Source: Nautilia sp. PV-1
Lineage (GTDB): Bacteria; Campylobacterota; Campylobacteria; Campylobacterales; Nautiliaceae
DNA length: 64,000 bases
Assembly (NCBI RefSeq): GCF_004006315.1
Contig: NZ_CP026530.1
Span: 501,618-565,617 of the forward strand
Direction: 5' to 3'
Shown here: piece after piece, positions 53,799-63,356 of the stretch
Numbering within the stretch: position 1 is the stretch's first letter
Layout: every line of letters begins with the position of its first letter
Notes under the pieces: generated by a model
Databases searched by the model: none
Told to the model about the DNA's origin: nothing
Seen by the model: the letters and a program-made list of their open reading frames with translations, nothing else
Program-made: the position numbers and the translations under genes

Positions 53799-54581
53799 TT
53801 ATTTAGGCCAAACTTCCGGAAGTCTGTTAGGCTCAGTACCAAACCATTTTTTGTAAAGTCTTTGGTAAGTACCGTCTCTAACTGCGTCTTGAATAGCGAA
53901 GTTTACTGCGTCTCTGAAGTTAGATTCGTTTTCTCTTACACCCATTCCGTAAGGTTCGAATGTAAACGGTTTACCGATAACCTTGAATTGACCGTGAGAT
54001 CTTTTTGCCTGAGTCGCACACCAAGTGTAGTCAGTTGAAACTGCGTCGATTTTACCTCTTTTTAAAGCCATAATAGCTTGAGGGTATTCTTGGAAATATA
54101 CAAGTTTAACTTTAGGACATACTTTTTTGAAGTTGTCACCGCTTGTTGCACCTTGAATTACACCGACTCTTTTACCTGCGAAATCTTTGTAGCTTTTAGC
54201 TTTGCAGTCTTTTCTTGCCAAAATTGACTGACCGTCAAAATAGTAGCTGATTGTAAAATCGATTGGTAAATCTCTTTTAACTTTGTGAGTCATACTAGCT
54301 GCGGCTATATCGATAGTACCGCTTTGTACCATCGGAATTCTTGTTTTAGAAGTAACCTGGGTAAATTCAGGTTTAACACCTAATTTTTTTGCAATATATT
54401 TAACCAGGTCAATGTCGAATCCTACAACCTGACCTTTAGCGTTAACAAAACCGAACGGCGGGAAGTCATATTTCACACCTGCCTTTAATACACCGCGACT
54501 TTGAACGTCTTTAAGCAAATCAGCACTTGCCGACGTTAAAAACATTCCTAGAATCACTAGAAAAGCAAATAGCTTTTTCAT
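53799..54581 (-). CDS. Periplasmic glutamate/aspartate-type binding protein
   Basis: A signal peptide (ending SASA) and an SBP family 3 domain: GVLKAGVKYDFPPFGFV, GFDIDLVKYIAKKLGV, SGTIDIAAASMTH, and GTYQRLYKKWFG near the end. Motifs SKTRIPMVQSG and KRGKIDAVSTDYT resemble GltI/Peb1-type proteins for acidic amino acids. The length is 260. It heads the minus-strand transporter operon. Confidence 0.88.
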   Translation of the reverse strand: MKKLFAFLVILGMFLTSASADLLKDVQSRGVLKAGVKYDFPPFGFVNAKGQVVGFDIDLVKYIAKKLGVKPEFTQVTSKTRIPMVQSGTIDIAAASMTHKVKRDLPIDFTISYYFDGQSILARKDCKAKSYKDFAGKRVGVIQGATSGDNFKKVCPKVKLVYFQEYPQAIMALKRGKIDAVSTDYTWCATQAKRSHGQFKVIGKPFTFEPYGMGVRENESNFRDAVNFAIQDAVRDGTYQRLYKKWFGTEPNRLPEVWPK

Positions 54582-54665
54582 TTTCTCTCCTTTGTTGATA
54601 TTTCAACATAAATTATACCGAAAAAATTACATTTTTGTTACAAAAATATTAAAAATAAGTGATTG

Positions 54666-55271
54666 TTATAGCAACAGTAACTCTAGGGTTTCCGGGTTGA
54701 TTGTAGAATAATCAAACGCCTGATACGTCGAAGTAGGGTAATAAATACTGTAAGGGTTGAATGTTGTCTGGGTAGGAAGTGTGAATGTTAAATTTTGAAG
54801 TGTTGAATAGAGTGAATTATATTTATCGCTGATGACTTTTTCATATTCTTCTATAGTATATGTATCAGGATTATATAAAGGAACACTCAGATTGACATTT
54901 TGACCGTCAATATTTAATGTTTGGTCAAATACGTTTAAATTATCGTAAGTAGTGTTTTTTAAAATATCGTTTATTTCAGTTTCAAACTGGTTAATAATAT
55001 CCTGTGTAGGGTCATTGATGTTTTTTAAATCATCAATAAGTGTCAATACTTTTTCGAGTGAAGAAGTGGCTGTTTGTAAGATACCTACGTTTTGATTGAA
55101 ACTGTCTACATTTGCAAACAGAGGGTTTGTAACAAACTGTGTAGGTGAAAAATAATCCGTAACTCCTAGTGATATTAAATTGTTAATATAGTCGCTGTTA
55201 AATGTAATAGGTTCGGTGTTATACGGATATGTAGGTAAATAGCTTATAGGATAATAGCTGCTAACTGTCAT
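54666..55271 (-). CDS. Flagellin-like paralogue, divergent
   Basis: The 201-residue protein has a Tyr/Pro/Thr-rich start and end. Its middle (NVGILQTATSSLEKVLTLIDDL, about residues 62-83, then DIINQFETEINDILKNTTYDNLNVFDQTL) copies the flagellin N-terminal pattern: QTA, helical repeat, NxTxYNxxxxFD. It lacks the C-terminal D0 helix, so it is unlikely to build a filament alone. It follows the next entry after 2 bases. Confidence 0.6.
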   Translation of the reverse strand: MTVSSYYPISYLPTYPYNTEPITFNSDYINNLISLGVTDYFSPTQFVTNPLFANVDSFNQNVGILQTATSSLEKVLTLIDDLKNINDPTQDIINQFETEINDILKNTTYDNLNVFDQTLNIDGQNVNLSVPLYNPDTYTIEEYEKVISDKYNSLYSTLQNLTFTLPTQTTFNPYSIYYPTSTYQAFDYSTINPETLELLLL

Positions 55272-55273
55272 TT

Positions 55274-55978
55274 TTAGCCTCCGTTTAAAAGGTTCATTAA
55301 GCTTTGAGTATTGGCATTTATACTGTGTGCCTGAGCTAAAAGCTGTGCGTTTAGTTTAAGCTCGTTGTTTTTTAAATCGGTAACTGTTTTTGACAGATCC
55401 GTTTCATTCTGGCTTTTGGCTTTTGAAGTGTTTAGCACATATTCGGACAAATTATTTATTTTGGACTGCGCTTCATTTGTGAATGCGCCAATGAAATTTC
55501 TCGCATTATTTAAAGAATCTTCGAAATCATTTATATTGTTAATATCAAATTCAGGCATAGACGTATCAATTATAGTGCCGTTAAAATCAAATTTTCCGAA
55601 AACGTTTTTATCGTTATAAACAGTTTGGGTAAGCGTGTTGTTTATGTTTTCAGAAAGTTTGTTTATCTGAGAATTTACAGCTGACAGATTATCGCTGTTG
55701 AGCGTTGCGTTATTCGCCTGTACCTGCAGTGTTTTAATCTGATTTAAATCGTCCCTTATACTGTTTAACGCTCCGTCGGCTGTTTGCACAAATCCAATTG
55801 CGTTATTGAAATTGTTTATCTCCTGTAATGAAGTATTAATATCGTTTTCATAAACATCCTGTATAAATGCATTAACGTTTTTCATTACTTTTGAAGGGTC
55901 GGCTATTTTTTGGATGTCGCTGTCTATTTTAGATGTGTTGTTGTTTAAATAGGCAGTGTTAAATTCATTGATTTTCAT
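55274..55978 (-). CDS. Short flagellin-like protein
   Basis: At 234 residues it keeps both ends of a flagellin fold: IGFVQTADGALNSIRDDL (about 63-80) with QINKLSENINNTLTQTVYNDKNVFG, and a C-terminal helix LLAQAHSINANTQSLMNLLNGG like the flagellin D0 end. The very first residues are not the canonical flagellin start. It could be a minor filament protein, a secreted flagellin-like effector, or a FlgL relative. No signal peptide is present, as expected for flagellar type III export. Confidence 0.68.
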   Translation of the reverse strand: MKINEFNTAYLNNNTSKIDSDIQKIADPSKVMKNVNAFIQDVYENDINTSLQEINNFNNAIGFVQTADGALNSIRDDLNQIKTLQVQANNATLNSDNLSAVNSQINKLSENINNTLTQTVYNDKNVFGKFDFNGTIIDTSMPEFDINNINDFEDSLNNARNFIGAFTNEAQSKINNLSEYVLNTSKAKSQNETDLSKTVTDLKNNELKLNAQLLAQAHSINANTQSLMNLLNGG

Positions 55979-56055
55979 GACCGCCTCCTTCGTTATATTT
56001 ATATATATTATACCATATTTTTGATAAAATGTTTAAAAAACTTTTAAGGTTTTCA

Positions 56056-56817
56056 ATGATAGAAATAAAGCATCTGAAAAAAGTATTCGGAACAAAAACT
56101 GTATTAAAAGACGTCAATTTAAAAATAGAAGACAATAAAACGACTTATATTTTGGGAATGTCTGGACAGGGTAAATCTACGATAATTAAACATATCGTAG
56201 GACTTTTAAAGCCGACTGCCGGAGAAGTTCTGGTAGACGGAGTTGATGTCGGAAAAGCTGATATCAAAACACTTTATGAAATCAGGAAAAAAGTAGGGTT
56301 TACATTCCAGGAAGGCGCGCTTTTTGACAGTATGAGTATTTTTGACAACGTCGCGTTTCCGCTTGTTGAACATACTAAACTTTCTAAAGAGGAAATAAAA
56401 CAAAGGGTATACGACACTCTTGAAATGGTCGGTTTGGAAGCGCAAAGAGTTGCAGGTCTGTTTCCCCATGAATTAAGCGGTGGAATGAGAAAAAGAGCCG
56501 CTACGGCAAGAGCTATTATTCTAAAACCTAAATATGTTCTTTATGACGAGCCTACAAGCGGATTGGACCCTATTATCAGCGATAAGATTACAAGAATGAT
56601 AGAAAGTCTTACAAAAAATTATAATATGACAAGCGTAGTGATATCTCATGATTTAAAAGAAACGTTTAAAAGCGCAGATTACGTTGCAATGCTTTATAAC
56701 GGTGAGATTATTGAATACGGCACCGTTGAGGAATTTAAAAATTCTAAAAATCCTATTGTTCAGGCTTTCATAAAAGGAGAAAGCGAAGAATACGAAAAAA
56801 TGGCGGAAGCAATTTAA
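56056..56817 (+). CDS. MlaF-like ABC transporter ATPase (lipid trafficking type)
   Basis: Walker A GMSGQGKSTIIK, Q-loop FTFQEGALFDSMSIFDNVAFPL (typical of MlaF/YrbF ATPases), signature LSGGMRKRAATARA, and Walker B VLYDEPTSGLDP. I choose ATG 56056, which has TAAGG upstream; ATG 56029 sits at the end of a TATAAAAT-like box. Length 253. The usual MlaE permease and MlaD are not adjacent, so partner proteins must lie elsewhere. Confidence 0.88.
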   Translation: MIEIKHLKKVFGTKTVLKDVNLKIEDNKTTYILGMSGQGKSTIIKHIVGLLKPTAGEVLVDGVDVGKADIKTLYEIRKKVGFTFQEGALFDSMSIFDNVAFPLVEHTKLSKEEIKQRVYDTLEMVGLEAQRVAGLFPHELSGGMRKRAATARAIILKPKYVLYDEPTSGLDPIISDKITRMIESLTKNYNMTSVVISHDLKETFKSADYVAMLYNGEIIEYGTVEEFKNSKNPIVQAFIKGESEEYEKMAEAI

Positions 56818-56831
56818 GAAAAAGGAAAACA

Positions 56832-57569
56832 ATGAAAAAAACGTTTATGTTTTTGAGTATAGCCGCAGTCTGTATGGCGTATGAAGCTAAAGTACAGCCT
56901 TTTGAAAAATATAAGATAAAAGCGGCGGTTTCCGGTACTGTAGTGAAATCGGAAAAAACACTTGAAGCTAAAAATATAACAGATAAAATAATTGTAAAAA
57001 TAGACGACAGGCAAAATAAAATAGATTTGAACAATCTGAAGCTACAGTATGAAATATTAAAAAAAGAAATTGAAAACCAGCAGCAGATAGTAAAAAGAAA
57101 AAAAAACGTTTATGAAAAATATAAAAATTTAAAAACAAAATCTCAAATGGAAAAAGATTTAAAGTTTTACGATTATATGAATGCCTTAAACCAGCTTTTA
57201 AATTTAAAGTCTCAATTAGACAACACATCCGCAAATATCGATAAAATAAAAGACATTATCAACAAAAAGAATATAAAAGCAAACGGTTATGTGTATAAAA
57301 TTTACGTTAATAAAAACGACTACGTGGCACCAGGCGTTTTAGTAGCGGAAGTAGACGATGTATCAAAACAGAAACTTACAGTTTATGTTCCTATAGAAGA
57401 TATCGGATCGATTAAAAACAAACATGTTTACATAAACGGTAAAAAAAGCAATTTTAAAATTTATAAAATCTGGAATATTCCTGACACTCAGTATATAACA
57501 AGCTATAAAGTCGAACTTGTAGGCAATGGACTAAAGTTTGGAAAAATTGTAAAAGTGGAGTTTAAATAG
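56832..57569 (+). CDS. Membrane-fusion (HlyD/RND adaptor)-like protein
   Basis: A signal peptide (residues 1-15), a half lipoyl motif (IKAAVSGTVVKSEKTLEAKNI), a coiled-coil hairpin (residues about 60-140), the second lipoyl half (IKANGYVYKIYVNKNDYVAPGVLVAEV) and a beta-barrel end. This is the periplasmic adaptor architecture in a compact 245 residues. It lies 14 bases after the MlaF-like gene, so the two may work together. Confidence 0.75.
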   Translation: MKKTFMFLSIAAVCMAYEAKVQPFEKYKIKAAVSGTVVKSEKTLEAKNITDKIIVKIDDRQNKIDLNNLKLQYEILKKEIENQQQIVKRKKNVYEKYKNLKTKSQMEKDLKFYDYMNALNQLLNLKSQLDNTSANIDKIKDIINKKNIKANGYVYKIYVNKNDYVAPGVLVAEVDDVSKQKLTVYVPIEDIGSIKNKHVYINGKKSNFKIYKIWNIPDTQYITSYKVELVGNGLKFGKIVKVEFK

Positions 57570-57578
57570 GAAGAAATG

Positions 57579-59171
57579 TTAAATTCTGAATTTAACTATT
57601 TCTTCTCCTAAAGATTTTGAAATTTCTTTTAATTCTTCCGCTTTTTTATAAGCGACGTCGATTTCTTTTTTATTTTCGTTTACCATTTCATTAATTTTTT
57701 CTATATGATGTTTGATATTTAAAATAGCGTTTTCACTCTCTTCAAACTCTTTTACGCTTTCATCAAATACTTTATTGGTATTGGTCATAACTTCGCTTAC
57801 TTCTATTACAGAACTGTTTACTTCGCCGGAAATTGTTGTTAAAGAGCTTATATCGTTTGTAATAGTATCCATCTCTTTAGCTGCTTCATCGGATGTGCTC
57901 AGAAGGTTTGAAATACTTGAGTTTATTTCATTAAGAGCTTCCTGTGTTCTTTCGGCAAGTGTTCTTACCTCATCTGCGACAACGGCAAATCCTCTTCCGT
58001 GTTCTCCCGCTCTGGCGGCTTCTATAGCGGCATTTAAAGCAAGCAGATTAGTCTGTTCGGCAATATCATTGATAATGTTTAAAATATTTTTCATCTCTTC
58101 TACGGAATTTGAAAGAGATTTGATTCTTTCACTTAATTTGTTTTCATTCTCAACGTTTATATTTATTACATTTTCGAGTTTTTGCATTAGAGTCTGTACT
58201 TTTTGAATATTATCAAAAGCTTTTTTAACTTCTTTTTGAGACTGGATTATTTTCTTTTCCACAACTTCTATTTTTTCTGCAACTTCATTGCTTTCTTCAT
58301 AACTGGTATCAGAATGCTCTTTAGTTTGAGTGATGATTTCTTCAAGGGATTTTGAAATATTTAGTATCGTGTTTGAAACGTTGTCGTTTCTTTGTATTGT
58401 GTTTATGAGTTTTTCAAACAGGGAAACAAGGCTTTTTCTCATACTTTCGAGTGAAAAAACAAGTTCTGAGAGTTCATTTTTGGCATCGTATTCGAGTTCT
58501 TTTGAAAAATCCAAATCAGCGAGCTGGGAAATATTTACTTTTGTTTTTTTAATTGCGGACATAATTGTTTTATAAATGATTTGTAATTGGACAAATCCGA
58601 AAATAATAAACAGTATTGCGATAACAACAGTCGCCATTAGGATAAAATCCAAATCTTTATTTAAAAGCTCTTTTTTCTTTTTAAACTGTTTTATTAGAAG
58701 ATTGCTTATGTTATTTAAATTGTTTATAAACGTTTCTACGTCATTGTCAAGCTGCATTTTTAAATCGAGATTTTTTTGATTGTTAAGATAAGTGTTTGCT
58801 AGTTTTAGAGATTCATTATAAATTCTTGAAAAAACGGCTTTTAAATCATCAGTATTGTTGATAATCTGATGTTTTTTGATTATTTCCAAGGTTTTAAGAC
58901 CGCTTTGATAGTCGTTTTTAATTCTTTGAAGAAGTTCTTTGTTTTTACTGAGACCTATATCTTTTGCATACTGCTGCATCTGCAGGGTTTTTGCTTCAAG
59001 TCTGTTTACAAGAATATTTACGTGAGCGGTTTTTTCTTCTAAAATACTTTTGTGTTTTATATCCGTAATAAAAAAATAAAGATAAGCGCTGTAAAACAGA
59101 AAACCGACTACCATTCCTGTAATACCGATAATTAAGATCTTTTTAATGGAAAAATTTTTTAAAACCTCCAT
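57579..59171 (-). CDS. Methyl-accepting chemotaxis protein with helical periplasmic domain
   Basis: Membrane segments at about residues 12-33 and 178-200 flank a ~145-residue all-helical periplasmic domain (four-helix bundle type). A HAMP-like linker and a signalling domain follow, with tip [23 protein letters not shown]. The length is 530. The ligand is unknown. There is no CZB or heme motif. Confidence 0.9.
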   Translation of the reverse strand: MEVLKNFSIKKILIIGITGMVVGFLFYSAYLYFFITDIKHKSILEEKTAHVNILVNRLEAKTLQMQQYAKDIGLSKNKELLQRIKNDYQSGLKTLEIIKKHQIINNTDDLKAVFSRIYNESLKLANTYLNNQKNLDLKMQLDNDVETFINNLNNISNLLIKQFKKKKELLNKDLDFILMATVVIAILFIIFGFVQLQIIYKTIMSAIKKTKVNISQLADLDFSKELEYDAKNELSELVFSLESMRKSLVSLFEKLINTIQRNDNVSNTILNISKSLEEIITQTKEHSDTSYEESNEVAEKIEVVEKKIIQSQKEVKKAFDNIQKVQTLMQKLENVININVENENKLSERIKSLSNSVEEMKNILNIINDIAEQTNLLALNAAIEAARAGEHGRGFAVVADEVRTLAERTQEALNEINSSISNLLSTSDEAAKEMDTITNDISSLTTISGEVNSSVIEVSEVMTNTNKVFDESVKEFEESENAILNIKHHIEKINEMVNENKKEIDVAYKKAEELKEISKSLGEEIVKFRI

Positions 59172-59220
59172 AATAGTCCTTTTGACATAATTTTAATATT
59201 ATTTTAACATGAATCAATAT

Positions 59221-59436
59221 TCAAAACAAGGTTGGCGTGGCGGTTTCCTGAGTCACTTTCATGTCTCCCGTCAGCAATATTCCGATTTCGTCTATATCAA
59301 GATAATCGGGATATTCTATCTCAATACCCCAGCTGTTGTAAAAAATCGCTTTATCTCCTCTTATTTCTTCAAATTCCAGTATTTCGTCATCTACAAGGAT
59401 CTGCATTCCTTTTTGTAATTCGTATACTTTTCTCAA
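59221..59436 (-). CDS. Hypothetical protein, 71 aa
   Basis: Not recognised. The product is acidic and beta-rich (MQILVDDEILEFEEIRGDKA). The start is TTG 59436 with AAAAAGG five bases upstream. It lies between dapE and a chemoreceptor gene in the same direction. The tail TQETATPTLF gives no further clue. Confidence 0.55.
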   Translation of the reverse strand: MRKVYELQKGMQILVDDEILEFEEIRGDKAIFYNSWGIEIEYPDYLDIDEIGILLTGDMKVTQETATPTLF

Positions 59437-59507
59437 ACTAAACCTTTTTATGGTTTTTTTTAATTATAACACTTAATTTTTTAATTTTACTTAAACATAA
59501 CAAAATG

Positions 59508-60605
59508 TTAATCCCAGCTTTCAATAACGTCTTTGAATATATCGGCAAGTTTTATAACTTCTTCAGGTGTGGTGCGTTCATTCGGAGCGTGTATTGTATC
59601 GTTGATTACGCCGAATTCCACAACTTTAACACCGTATTTGGCAAAAAACCTCGCATCGCTTGTACCGCCCGCCGTTGAATGCTTAGGCGTAATATTTGTA
59701 TGCTTCTGAATAGACCTGTCCAGAAATTTGACAACTTTTGTATCAGGTGAGGTTATGAAAGGCTCCGCGCTTTGTTTAAGCTCGAGTGTATAGTTCATGT
59801 CTTTAAAATATTTATGTATAAACTCTTCTATTTTTTTCTTGTCTGTATGAGTGTTGTTTCTGACGTTAAACATCATTTTAAGCTCTCCCGGAGTTACGTT
59901 TGTAACTTCCATTCCGGCTCTTATGTCCGTAACGACAAATTTGCTAGGTGCAAAAAATTCATCTCCGCTGTCTAAATCAACTCCGGCTATTTTATGTAAA
60001 ACCTGAGCGACTTTATGTATCGGATTGATCGATTTTTCCGGATATGCGGCGTGCCCCTGAAGGCCTATTTTTTTAAGCATTCCGTTGATTGAACCTCTTC
60101 TTCCTATTTTTATAGCATCTCCAAATGTTTTTTCACATGTAGGTTCCGCCACTATGGCGTAATCCGGAATCATGTTTTTTTCTTTTAAAATTTCAAGCAT
60201 ATGTTTCGTTCCCCATACCGCGTCGCCTTCTTCGTCGCTGGTAATAAGTGCCGAAAGGGTTCCTTTAAAACCTTTGGCGTTTTTCATAGCCCATAAAAAC
60301 GCGGCAAGTCCGCTTTTCATATCCTGTGCGCCTCTTGCGTAAATAAAACCGTCTTTTTCAGTCGGAATAAAAGGGTCTGTGTTCCATCCGTCACCCGGAG
60401 GCACTACGTCAATATGCCCTCCGAAGCATAAATGGTCTCCATCTCCGTATTTTTTATAGATAAAAAGATTTTTTACGCCTTCTTTTTCGGTTTCTATTGT
60501 CTCAAATCCGTTAAGATATTCTTTTATAAACTCCATTCCTCCGTCGTCATCCGGTGTTATGGATTTGAATTCAAGCAGTTTTTTAAAAAGATCTATTACA
60601 TTCAT
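59508..60605 (-). CDS. dapE: Succinyl-diaminopimelate desuccinylase
   Basis: Lysine and cell-wall diaminopimelate biosynthesis. M20 metallopeptidase motifs: FGGHIDVVPPG (first zinc His), RGAQDMKSGLAAF (bridging Asp), TSDEEGDAVWGT (catalytic Glu) and STAGGTSDARF near the end. The length of 365 fits DapE. Confidence 0.94.
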   Translation of the reverse strand: MNVIDLFKKLLEFKSITPDDDGGMEFIKEYLNGFETIETEKEGVKNLFIYKKYGDGDHLCFGGHIDVVPPGDGWNTDPFIPTEKDGFIYARGAQDMKSGLAAFLWAMKNAKGFKGTLSALITSDEEGDAVWGTKHMLEILKEKNMIPDYAIVAEPTCEKTFGDAIKIGRRGSINGMLKKIGLQGHAAYPEKSINPIHKVAQVLHKIAGVDLDSGDEFFAPSKFVVTDIRAGMEVTNVTPGELKMMFNVRNNTHTDKKKIEEFIHKYFKDMNYTLELKQSAEPFITSPDTKVVKFLDRSIQKHTNITPKHSTAGGTSDARFFAKYGVKVVEFGVINDTIHAPNERTTPEEVIKLADIFKDVIESWD

Positions 60606-60637
60606 TATAAGCCTTTATAAATATTTTTGCAATTATA

Positions 60638-61105
60638 TTATTTTTTTCCGATATATCTAAAAGGTCTTTCTGTGAAATATACCGTTTCTAAATCTTTAAA
60701 TATTTTAAAAAACTTTTCTTTTGTTATAGGATATTTTCTAATAGTTTCAAATACAAAATAACCGCCTTTTTTCAGTGCCGAAGGAATCTGCTTTAAAAGA
60801 TTGAAATTGTAATATTTTATCATCAAAATCACATCAAATTCGTTTTTCGGAATAATGAAATTATCCAGATCCATACATATTGTCTTTATTCTGTTATCGT
60901 TGATTTTTGCAATTCCGACTTCGCTTATGTCTATGAGTGTGACGTCATAGCCTTTATCCGCCAGGACTTTTGCGTTTCTTCCGTATCCTCCCGCAAGATC
61001 CAGAGCTTTGCCTTTTTTGGAAGGTATATAATTTATTAATATGCTGGGAGGTTTCGGTGTAAGGGTTTTATATTTTTCGTTCCATTTTAGTTTTTCTTTT
61101 ATCAT
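60638..61105 (-). CDS. SAM-dependent methyltransferase, TehB-like
   Basis: A small class I methyltransferase: KALDLAGGYGRNAKVLADKGYDV is the SAM motif region, followed by ICMDLDNF and FDVILMIKYYNF. I start at ATG 61105 (MIKEKLKWNEKY), preceded by AAAGG; the longer frame from 61150 lacks this. The length is 155. The target could be a small molecule; it is not predictable. Confidence 0.75.
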   Translation of the reverse strand: MIKEKLKWNEKYKTLTPKPPSILINYIPSKKGKALDLAGGYGRNAKVLADKGYDVTLIDISEVGIAKINDNRIKTICMDLDNFIIPKNEFDVILMIKYYNFNLLKQIPSALKKGGYFVFETIRKYPITKEKFFKIFKDLETVYFTERPFRYIGKK

Positions 61106-61188
61106 TTTATACCTTTGAGACAGTGTAATATAAATCCGCTTGTATGTCAAAATGTGCTATAATATATAAATAAGCATTAGGAGTTTTT

Positions 61189-62352
61189 ATGAAAAAAATT
61201 TTAGCTAAAATGGATGAATATAAAGAAAAAATCATTTCAATTAGAAGACATATTCATATGTATCCCGATCTTTCAGGTGAAGAGAAGCCGACAAGAGATT
61301 ATGTCAAAGATATTTTAGAATCAAACGGAATAAAAACAAAAACGTTTAAGGATAATTATGCATTGGTATCAGAAATAATAACGGATGAGAAAAAGCCGTT
61401 TCTCGCTTTCAGAGCTGATATGGACGCTCTTCCGATACAGGAGGAAAATCACGTTTCTTATGCTTCAAAGAAAAAAGGCGTTATGCATGCCTGCGGACAT
61501 GATGCTCATACTGCGATACTGACGGGGGTTATGCTGTTTTTAAATGAAATAAAAGAGAATCTTAATATTAATATCAGGGGTGTATTTCAGCATAAAGAAG
61601 AGGTGTTTGAAGGAGGCAGCAGCGATTTGATAAAAGTCGGTGTGCTTGAAAACGTAAAGGAAATATACGGACTTCATATGTATCCGTATTTGAAAACGGG
61701 AGAAATCGGATATAAATACGGAGAAATGATGGCGAGTGCGGATATGTTTGAAATAGAAATATTCGGTAAAAGCGCTCACGGAGCCAGACCGCACGAAGGA
61801 GTTGATGCTATTCTTACGGCTTCAATGGCTGTTAATTCAATTAATCATATCGTCAGCAGAAGAATTGATCCTCTTCATCCGGCGGTAATATCGTTCGGAA
61901 CTATTGAGGGTGGAAAAGCTCCGAATATAATATGTGATCACGTAAAACTTAGCGGAACGGTAAGAACCCTTAACGATAAAGTAAGAAGTGATATTAAAAA
62001 AATGACAGAAGACGCCGTAAGCGGTATAGCAAAAAGCATGGGAGCAGAATATAAATTTCATTATTATTACGGCAACAGCGAACTTATCAATACAAAAGAG
62101 TGTGTCGATAAAATTATAAATAATGCAAAAATGCTCGGAATTAAGCCTGTGGATTTAGTACAGCCGGTTATGGGAGGTGAAGATTTCGCCGAATATCTAA
62201 AAGTCGTAAAAGGAGCATATTTCAGACTCGGATGCTGCAGTAAAATAAAAGACACCTGCTATCCTCAGCACCATCCTAAATTCAATATTGATGAAGACTC
62301 TTTATTACTCGGAGCCAAAATTTTAGCTTCTTTGGCATTGGACGAAAAATGA
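61189..62352 (+). CDS. M20-family amidohydrolase (N-acyl-amino-acid/hippurate type)
   Basis: The motifs are RRHIHMYPDLSGEE, FRADMDALPIQEEN, HACGHDAHTAILTGV, FQHKEEVFEGGSSDLI and VMGGEDFAEYL. This fits the IAA-amino-acid hydrolase/hippuricase branch, distinct from the nearby dapE. The length is 387. A GAG-rich ribosome site and an AT-rich promoter region precede it. It overlaps the following acetyltransferase gene by 4 bases. Confidence 0.9.
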   Translation: MKKILAKMDEYKEKIISIRRHIHMYPDLSGEEKPTRDYVKDILESNGIKTKTFKDNYALVSEIITDEKKPFLAFRADMDALPIQEENHVSYASKKKGVMHACGHDAHTAILTGVMLFLNEIKENLNINIRGVFQHKEEVFEGGSSDLIKVGVLENVKEIYGLHMYPYLKTGEIGYKYGEMMASADMFEIEIFGKSAHGARPHEGVDAILTASMAVNSINHIVSRRIDPLHPAVISFGTIEGGKAPNIICDHVKLSGTVRTLNDKVRSDIKKMTEDAVSGIAKSMGAEYKFHYYYGNSELINTKECVDKIINNAKMLGIKPVDLVQPVMGGEDFAEYLKVVKGAYFRLGCCSKIKDTCYPQHHPKFNIDEDSLLLGAKILASLALDEK

Positions 62353-63356
62353 AAAGCAATATTTATTCGCCGTTTTTTATATATCAAAACGATATTGAAG
62401 TAAAAATAAGAGATTATCAAAAAGGTGACGGAAAAGGGATTGTTGAACTTTTTGAAGAAAATTACGGCAGAACGTATTATAAGCATAGTTTTTACAATCC
62501 CAAGCACTGGGATGAAATGGCTGAGAGTTTAAAGTATTATCCGATAATTGCCGAGATTGATTCAAAGGTTGTCGGGCAGTTTTTACTGACGGTATATGAC
62601 GAGTTTATAGGTGAGGTAAGCGCTGTAGTGGTTCATCCGGAATTTAAGGGCAGGGGAATAATGAATAAAATGTTTGCTTATCTGCTTAAAAAAGCGCAAG
62701 ATTTGGGATTAAGTACGGTATACGGGGAAGCAATCATGTTTCATCCCTTTTCCCAAAAGGCGAATTTAAAACAGGGAATGGTTGAAAGCGCTTTACAGCT
62801 TGGGGAAGTGGCTTCATGGATAAGCCAAAAAGAGGTCAAGTTCCAAAAACGTTCGGCTGCGCTTGTCAGTTTTAAAATTTTTCATAAAAAAAGAAGATTC
62901 ATAAATCTACCCAAAAGATATAAAAGAATAATAAAAGATGTATATAAAAGAGCCGATATTAGACATTTTCCGGCATTAAAAAAAATAAAACCCGATATAA
63001 GAGCTGTAGAAAATGATTTATTAAAACTCGGAAGCATTGTAATTGACTCAAAAGTTAAAAATTTCAAAGAAAAGTTTAATAAAAAGTTTGCTTATCTTAA
63101 AACCAAGCATGATATGATTTATGCGGATATTAATCTGAAATCTTCAAACATAGACGATCTGGTTGAATTTTTGAATAAAAAAAGGTTTTTTTACAGCGGG
63201 GTTTTGTTTTATAAATATAACGGAGACGATTATTTGAGACTGCAATATGAAAATACTCATAATATAGAAGAAAAACTGAATGTATGCTATAGTAAATATT
63301 GTAAAAAACTTACAAGATATGTTTATGAAGACAAAAAAAGAGTTAATCGTTTATAA
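62349..63356 (+). CDS. GNAT-family N-acetyltransferase with extra C-terminal domain
   Basis: The N-terminal GNAT fold (about residues 17-150) has the acetyl-CoA motif region GEVSAVVVHPEFKGRGIMNK. A further ~170 residues, lysine-rich and without a known motif, end in LRLQYENTHNIEEKLNVCYS. The total is 335. Coupling to the M20 amidohydrolase suggests paired acylation/deacylation chemistry, which is only inference. It overlaps the convergent esterase gene by 14 bases. Confidence 0.8.
   Translation: MKSNIYSPFFIYQNDIEVKIRDYQKGDGKGIVELFEENYGRTYYKHSFYNPKHWDEMAESLKYYPIIAEIDSKVVGQFLLTVYDEFIGEVSAVVVHPEFKGRGIMNKMFAYLLKKAQDLGLSTVYGEAIMFHPFSQKANLKQGMVESALQLGEVASWISQKEVKFQKRSAALVSFKIFHKKRRFINLPKRYKRIIKDVYKRADIRHFPALKKIKPDIRAVENDLLKLGSIVIDSKVKNFKEKFNKKFAYLKTKHDMIYADINLKSSNIDDLVEFLNKKRFFYSGVLFYKYNGDDYLRLQYENTHNIEEKLNVCYSKYCKKLTRYVYEDKKRVNRL

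Noticed and set aside
56029-56055. Upstream start for the MlaF-like ATPase
   Set aside because: The codons overlap a -10-like box and lack a ribosome site, while ATG 56056 has TAAGG at good distance and begins with the usual MIEIKHL.
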